Assembly: GCA_009777175.1 (NCBI GenBank)
Contig: WRMI01000029.1
Span: forward strand, 1 to 37,097
Length of the DNA: 37,097 bases
Direction of reading: 5' to 3'
From: Marinilabiliaceae bacterium
Lineage (GTDB): Bacteria > Bacteroidota > Bacteroidia > Bacteroidales > Marinilabiliaceae
Shown: positions 32,647-37,097 of the stretch, in pieces
How positions within the stretch are numbered: position 1 is the stretch's first letter
How the letters are laid out: every line of letters begins with the position of its first letter
Notes under the pieces: model-generated
What the model saw: the letters and a program-made list of their open reading frames with translations, nothing else
Told to the model about the DNA's origin: nothing
Databases searched by the model: none
Position numbers and translations under genes: made by a program

Positions 32647-34629
32647 ATGTACAGATTATCAATTTTTATAATTATTAAGTTAATCAGTTGTTTTTTGTTT
32701 AGTGTAAATCTAACTGCTCAACCTTTCAATGTTGATAGCCTTGAACGTTGTTTGGAATCTTTTAAAGGTTCTCGTGAAGAAAAAGGGGCATTGTTGCTAA
32801 ATCTTTCAAATGCTTACGTGAGGATAGATACTGCAAAAAGTCGAATTTATGCATTAGAAACTGTTAAATTTGCGCAAGACAACAGTTTGATTGGATTAGA
32901 AGCAAGTGGTTATATCACTTTGGCAAGCCTTTACAGTTTTACTGATAGTTCCAAAACAAAACTTTATGCTACAAAAGCACTTTCTTTGGCGCAGAGTCAT
33001 AAAGGGTTGGAAATTCAGCAAGCAAAAGCACTTGGATCATTAAGTAATTATTACATAAGATCAAAACAATACTATTTAGCCCATGTTCAAATGAAAGAAG
33101 CCGAAAAAATATTTATTCAATTGAATGATTTAGAACAGTTGTTTAAGGTTTATTATAATATAAGAATTTTATATTCACTAATTAACGACAAAGATAATAT
33201 ATTACGCTATGCTAACAAGGAGTTGGAATTGGCAATAAAAGCAGGTGATAAGAAAAATGAATTTCTTGCACGATATAATATTGGAAAATTACATTTTGAA
33301 GATAAGGAAAAGCAAGAAACCTTAGATTATTATTTAGATTTCTATCAGTTATCTTTAAATGAAAACACAAATCTTACCGATAATATAGCCGCCGATTGTG
33401 GAAATATACTTTTATTTCAAAATAGACCGAGAGAAGCATTATATTACCTGAACAAAGTGCTTGAATCTAATGAAACAAAATTACAGAAAACAGTAGTTAT
33501 GTCAACATTATACACTTATGTTGCAGAAGCGTACGCTATGTTGCAATTGGTTGATTCGGCAGAATATTTTTTAAAAAAATCACAAGACGAATATGATACT
33601 CAAGATTATATTATTCCAAATATAGAGCGCATACGGTCTGAATTAAACTTTATCAAAGGAGACTATCGAAGTGCCTTCCAAAATTACAAAAATTTTCATT
33701 TTTTATCTGATAGTTTATCTCAAACATTAAAAACTTCTGAAATTTCGCGTATTAGGAATTGGTACGAATTAGAACAAAAAGACAACGAAAATGAGTTACT
33801 GCAACAAGAAAAGCAAAAACAGCAAAAATTAATAACATTTTTGACAGGGACACTTTCACTGATTTTTATTTTGTTTGCATTATTAATAATTCTCTACCGA
33901 AAAACTGTCGAAAAGAATAACGAACTCAAAAGTCTTCACACCGTTAAAGACAAACTTTTTTCAGTTATTTCTCACGACCTGCGCGCTCCTATGGCTACAT
34001 TGACATCCATGCTGAAATTTGCAAACAAAAAATCTTTAGATACTGAAACAAGAGCACATTTTTTTAGCGATATTTCTACACGTGTTGACGACACTTTTAG
34101 TCTGCTTGATAACCTGCTTCGATGGTCGAAAAACCAAATGAAGAGAATTGTGCCATCACCTGTATCTTTCAACATTAGGAAAGAAATACAAGAAATCACT
34201 GACGATTTGCTAAACATTGCTCAGGCAAAGAAAATAACACTGAATGTCCACTGCGAAGAGTTTTTGGTATATGCCGACAGAGATATGTTTGCAGTTGTTA
34301 TGCGAAATTTACTTACAAACGCTATTAAATATTCTTTTCCAAAAGGTGAAGTTAAAATTGTCACAAAATTGGCTAACGACCTCAAAATGATAACTGTATC
34401 AGTCAAAGATGTCGGAATTGGAATGTCCCAAGAAGTACAGGACAATTTGTTCAAACTATCTAAAACTAAAAGTGTTAAAGGAACAAACAATGAAAGCGGA
34501 ACAGGTTTAGGATTAGCACTTTGCGCCGATTTCGTGAAAATAAACAGCGGTGATATTTGGTTTAATTCCAAAGAGGGAGAAGGCTCAACGTTTTTCTTTA
34601 GTATACCAATGACAATTGATATTAATTAA
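32647..34629 (+). CDS. TPR sensor histidine kinase, copy 1
   Basis: The 660-residue protein has a signal peptide (to about residue 25, ending LTAQ). A periplasmic array of degenerate TPR-like helices spans about 30-375 (LLLNLSNAYVRIDTAKSRIYA; RPREALYYLNKVLE). One membrane helix lies near 393-415 after a coiled coil (ELLQQEKQKQQK). The kinase region has HisKA (VISHDLRAPMATLTSML, H443), an N box (NLLTNAIKYSFP), G1 (VKDVGIGM) and G2 (GTGLGLAL). No receiver domain or partner regulator is encoded nearby. A paralogue follows 128 bp downstream (from its preferred start). The stimulus is unknown. Confidence 0.93.
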   Translation: MYRLSIFIIIKLISCFLFSVNLTAQPFNVDSLERCLESFKGSREEKGALLLNLSNAYVRIDTAKSRIYALETVKFAQDNSLIGLEASGYITLASLYSFTDSSKTKLYATKALSLAQSHKGLEIQQAKALGSLSNYYIRSKQYYLAHVQMKEAEKIFIQLNDLEQLFKVYYNIRILYSLINDKDNILRYANKELELAIKAGDKKNEFLARYNIGKLHFEDKEKQETLDYYLDFYQLSLNENTNLTDNIAADCGNILLFQNRPREALYYLNKVLESNETKLQKTVVMSTLYTYVAEAYAMLQLVDSAEYFLKKSQDEYDTQDYIIPNIERIRSELNFIKGDYRSAFQNYKNFHFLSDSLSQTLKTSEISRIRNWYELEQKDNENELLQQEKQKQQKLITFLTGTLSLIFILFALLIILYRKTVEKNNELKSLHTVKDKLFSVISHDLRAPMATLTSMLKFANKKSLDTETRAHFFSDISTRVDDTFSLLDNLLRWSKNQMKRIVPSPVSFNIRKEIQEITDDLLNIAQAKKITLNVHCEEFLVYADRDMFAVVMRNLLTNAIKYSFPKGEVKIVTKLANDLKMITVSVKDVGIGMSQEVQDNLFKLSKTKSVKGTNNESGTGLGLALCADFVKINSGDIWFNSKEGEGSTFFFSIPMTIDIN

Positions 34630-34757
34630 AATATATAAAATTGATATTAATTGATTATTTATTTAAAATTGAAACTTTTTTTGATATTTTTATTCTTATT
34701 TCTATTTTTGTGAAAAATTTGTTCCATAGATTAATAATTCTTAATTCGTTAAATAGT

Positions 34758-36662
34758 ATGATTTTTCGAAAAACAATACCATTTATTCTGTGTATGTGTT
34801 TTGGTACGTACCTGTCCGCACAGACATTAAGAATTGATAGTCTTAAACATCTTTTCTCTTCCTATAATGACAACAGTTATGAAAAAGGTAAACTATTGTT
34901 GGATATTTCCAAGGAATATAGATATATAGATACCGCTGTCTGTAAGATGTACATCTGGGAAGCCCTCCAAATGGCACAGGCAATTGGTTCTGCTCGTTTG
35001 GAATGGGAAACGTATTGGACCTTAGGTACTTATTATCATCACGGCGATATTCAGCCCTTTTTGGCATATACAAATTACAAAAAAGCCGAACAGTTGCTGC
35101 TTAAGGCAAATGTAGATGATAAGGGCGAACTGTGCGGGCTTTATACGAACCTGATGATTCAGTTTTTTCAGATTAACGATATGGATAACGTTGCATACTA
35201 TGCCGACAAAATATTGAAAATTGCTGCACAATGGTATGACCTGACAACCTTAATACCATTCGATGTCAACCTTGTTCAATCGAAGTATGATATGGTCACG
35301 TTGATATTGGGCGCACAAATTTTCAAAGGAGTAGCGCTGTATATTGATAACTCAGGGCAGGAAGCATTGGATTTTTTTGAGAATATGTTCCGTAAAATTA
35401 TTCTTATGGAAAAAGACTACAATTATTCCAATTTTGTGGCAGACCGTTGCATCAAAATATTATTTCAGCAAAACCGTCCCCGTGAAGCCTTATACTATCT
35501 AAATTGGTGTCGCGAAAACGTGGAAACAAACGAATCTATAGGGTTAATGCCAAGTATATACGCCGACTTTGCAAAAGTATACATCATCTTAAACCAAAAC
35601 GATTCTGCGGAATACTTTATTAAGAAAGCGTGGGAGTTACCTGTCATCGACTATCAAGCACGAATGTCGCTGTATAATAGCCATTCTTCGATTGAAGCAA
35701 ACAAGGGCAACTACCAAAACGCCCTTGAATTCTACAAAAAATACTTCCACATGTCCGACAGTGTCGCTCAAACAGGAAAAACATCAGAAATAGCAAGAAT
35801 GAAAAATTGGTTCGAATTAGAACAAAAAGACATCGAATACGAAATATTACAACAAGAAAAACAAAAACAAAAAAGATTGATACTTATTCTATCAGTAGCA
35901 TTATTATTGATTTTTGCTTTACTTTCTCTTTTAATTTTACTATATAGAAAAACTACCGAAAAGAATAGCGAACTCAAAAAATTGCATACTGTCAAAGACA
36001 AATTATTCTCAGTAATATCGCACGACCTCAGAACTCCTTTGGCAGCATTGACATCGGTACTCAGATTTGCATCCAAAAAAACTTTAGACGCAAAAATGCG
36101 GGAACGTTTTTTCAAAGATATTTCAAGCCGTGTAGACGATACTTTCAGTCTCCTTGATAACCTACTCTGCTGGTCGAAAAATCAAATGCAGAAAATTGTA
36201 CCATCACCTGCATCTTTCAACATCAGAGCGGAAATTCAAGAAATAATTGACAATTCGCAAAATATTGCTCAAACAAAAAAAATATCTTTGACCAACCTCT
36301 GCGAAAATCACAACGTGTTTGCCGACCGAGATATGTTTGCCGTGGTCGTGCGCAACTTAATTGCAAACGCTATTAAATACTCTCACCCCGAAAGCGAAGT
36401 AAAAATAACCGCTCAATTTATAAACGACAACAAAATGATAACTGTATCAGTCAAAGATGTCGGAATAGGCATGTCGCAAGAAGTACAAGACAATCTGTTC
36501 AAACTGACCAAAACTAAAAGCGTTAAAGGAACTAGTAATGAAAGCGGAACAGGTTTAGGATTAACACTTTGCGCCGATTTCGTGAAAATGAACGGCGGTG
36601 ATATTTGGTTTGATTCAAGAGAGGGAGAAGGGACAACGTTCTGTTTTAGTGTGCCGAGTTAG
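34758..36662 (+). CDS. TPR sensor histidine kinase, copy 2
   Basis: The frame is open from 34641, but the ATG at 34758 gives a proper signal peptide (MIFRKTIPFILCMCFGTYLSAQ), so I prefer 634 residues. The architecture is that of copy 1: TPR-like sensor, membrane helix (LILILSVALLLIFALLSLLIL), HisKA with H422 (VISHDLRTPLAALTSVL), N box NLIANAIKYSHP, G1 VKDVGIGM, G2 GTGLGLTL. The kinase half is nearly the same as copy 1, even at DNA level (36 identical bases at 34383-34418 and 36431-36466). The sensor half has clearly diverged and appears less AT-rich in codon choice. This suggests a tandem duplication with gene conversion or exchange of sensor parts. Confidence 0.93.
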   Translation: MIFRKTIPFILCMCFGTYLSAQTLRIDSLKHLFSSYNDNSYEKGKLLLDISKEYRYIDTAVCKMYIWEALQMAQAIGSARLEWETYWTLGTYYHHGDIQPFLAYTNYKKAEQLLLKANVDDKGELCGLYTNLMIQFFQINDMDNVAYYADKILKIAAQWYDLTTLIPFDVNLVQSKYDMVTLILGAQIFKGVALYIDNSGQEALDFFENMFRKIILMEKDYNYSNFVADRCIKILFQQNRPREALYYLNWCRENVETNESIGLMPSIYADFAKVYIILNQNDSAEYFIKKAWELPVIDYQARMSLYNSHSSIEANKGNYQNALEFYKKYFHMSDSVAQTGKTSEIARMKNWFELEQKDIEYEILQQEKQKQKRLILILSVALLLIFALLSLLILLYRKTTEKNSELKKLHTVKDKLFSVISHDLRTPLAALTSVLRFASKKTLDAKMRERFFKDISSRVDDTFSLLDNLLCWSKNQMQKIVPSPASFNIRAEIQEIIDNSQNIAQTKKISLTNLCENHNVFADRDMFAVVVRNLIANAIKYSHPESEVKITAQFINDNKMITVSVKDVGIGMSQEVQDNLFKLTKTKSVKGTSNESGTGLGLTLCADFVKMNGGDIWFDSREGEGTTFCFSVPS

Positions 36663-36760
36663 AGATGTGATGTGAAGTAAGATGTTGTTGGCAAGCCGCG
36701 AGAGTGCCTCTAAAAAGGCGTGAAAACGATAGAGAAAAGAGAACGGAAACAATTATTTTA

Positions 36761-36790
36761 TTGTTTTTCGAAAAAAAACAATTATTTTTG
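36761..36790 (+). promoter_or_regulatory. Promoter of the BrnT-type locus
   Basis: TTG (36761-36763), a 19-bp spacer and TATTTTTG (36783-36790) match the consensus, 39 nt before the ATG at 36829. Confidence 0.65.
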
Positions 36791-36828
36791 CGACTTGTTT
36801 TCAATCTATATTTTTAATATAAGACAAA

Positions 36829-37035
36829 ATGGCAATTATAAGAATGACAGCGCAAGAAGCGCGTGACCATGTAAAAAAGAATGATGCAAAATTGCAGATA
36901 ATGTATGATGTTGCTCCGTTTGCAGAGGAAGATCCAAATCCTAATACAGAACTAATTGCCCGTGGTTTTTCCACTTTCAAAGATTATATCGGCAGTAGAG
37001 AAGAAATACTAAAAGAGTGTATTTTACAAGTATGA
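36829..37035 (+). CDS. Small protein upstream of brnT, putative antitoxin
   Basis: The 68-residue acidic protein has no recognised family. It begins MAIIRMTAQEARDHVKK and contains YDVAPFAEEDPNPNTELI and GFSTFKDYIG. Its TGA stop overlaps the ATG of a BrnT-like toxin gene (ATGA), implying translational coupling, and it has its own promoter. In classical brnTA loci the toxin comes first and the ribbon-helix-helix antitoxin BrnA second; here the order is reversed and the sequence is not an obvious BrnA. A BrnA gene could still lie beyond the window. An antitoxin role is inferred only from position. Confidence 0.65.
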   Translation: MAIIRMTAQEARDHVKKNDAKLQIMYDVAPFAEEDPNPNTELIARGFSTFKDYIGSREEILKECILQV

Positions 37036-37097
37036 CCGATAATTTAATCTTCGAGTGGGACGATAAAAAGCGAGAACGTAACATTCTTGAGCATGGA
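37032..37097 (+). CDS. BrnT-like (DUF497) toxin, 5' end only
   Basis: The first 22 codons before the window edge read MTDNLIFEWDDKKRERNILEHG. The FEWDxxKxxxNxxxHG pattern is the N-terminal signature of the BrnT/DUF497 RNase toxin family (RelE-like fold, about 90-100 residues). The start overlaps the stop of the previous gene in an ATGA arrangement. The rest, and any brnA downstream, cannot be seen. Confidence 0.85.
   Translation, partial: MTDNLIFEWDDKKRERNILEHG

Noticed and set aside
34641-34757. Longer start (39 extra residues) for sensor kinase copy 2
   Set aside because: The extension is hydrophobic and low in complexity and would displace a clear signal peptide beginning at 34758.
36700-36720. 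GCC/GGC stem after the second TPR kinase
   Set aside because: The stem is only three to four base pairs and lacks a clear T run; not enough for a terminator call.

Overview
The window is AT-rich DNA from a member of the Bacteroidota. The signs are gldF and gldG homologues, cydAB with the small DUF4492 gene, a GLUG-repeat surface protein, a propeller-type sensor kinase, HigBA and AAA-like/PD-(D/E)XK families typical of that phylum, and recurrent promoters of the phylum's form (TTG, 19-20 bp spacer, TAnnTTTG). I cannot name genus or species. No rRNA, tRNA or CRISPR array was seen.

Layout. 1-1.6 kb: the 5' part of a secreted GLUG-repeat protein (minus strand), whose upstream region is packed with small palindromes. 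2.0-2.9 kb: a higBA toxin-antitoxin locus whose antitoxin has lost its DNA-binding half, followed by a hairpin-rich element. 3.3-5.8 kb: pheT. 6.0-8.1 kb: a minus-strand lemA / M48 protease / membrane protein operon. 8.2-10.3 kb: a convergent pair made of a radical-SAM 'DNA modification/repair' protein and its usual family partner, with a perfect 21-bp-arm palindrome between them. 10.5-11.1 kb: queC. 12.1-15.1 kb: an orphan propeller histidine kinase with a leader made of tandem heptamers. 15.3-18.2 kb: the cytochrome bd oxidase operon (DUF4492-cydA-cydB). 18.5-21.5 kb: mazG and a YgiQ-type radical SAM protein. 21.5-23.1 kb: a FadL/OmpP1-like outer-membrane protein.

23.3-29.4 kb is the accessory-rich part. 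A Panacea-domain (DUF4065) gene sits next to a two-TM membrane protein, which looks like a PanAT-type toxin-antitoxin pair. Then comes gldF, an AAA-like ATPase with a PD-(D/E)XK nuclease end, a VapBC pair, and only then gldG. gldF and gldG are normally adjacent, so about 2.7 kb appears inserted between them. 29.4-32.3 kb: a GT2 glycosyltransferase and a two-headed GT2/GT11-like (fucosyltransferase-type) enzyme. 32.6-36.7 kb: two tandem paralogous TPR histidine kinases with near-identical kinase ends. 36.8 kb to the end: a small gene overlapping the start of a BrnT (DUF497) toxin.

Intergenic DNA is unusually repetitive. There are heptamer arrays of the type AGTNNNN (AGTTATC, AGTAGTT, AGTAGTG, AGTGGTT, and ACTGAAT/ACTGATA on the other strand), octamer arrays (TGAGTGAA, CATTCACA), short palindromes with covarying stems, and dispersed 20-30 nt words. 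Several arrays lie directly against start or stop codons, including supplying the stop codons of cydB and gldF. Four toxin-antitoxin-like loci occur within 37 kb.
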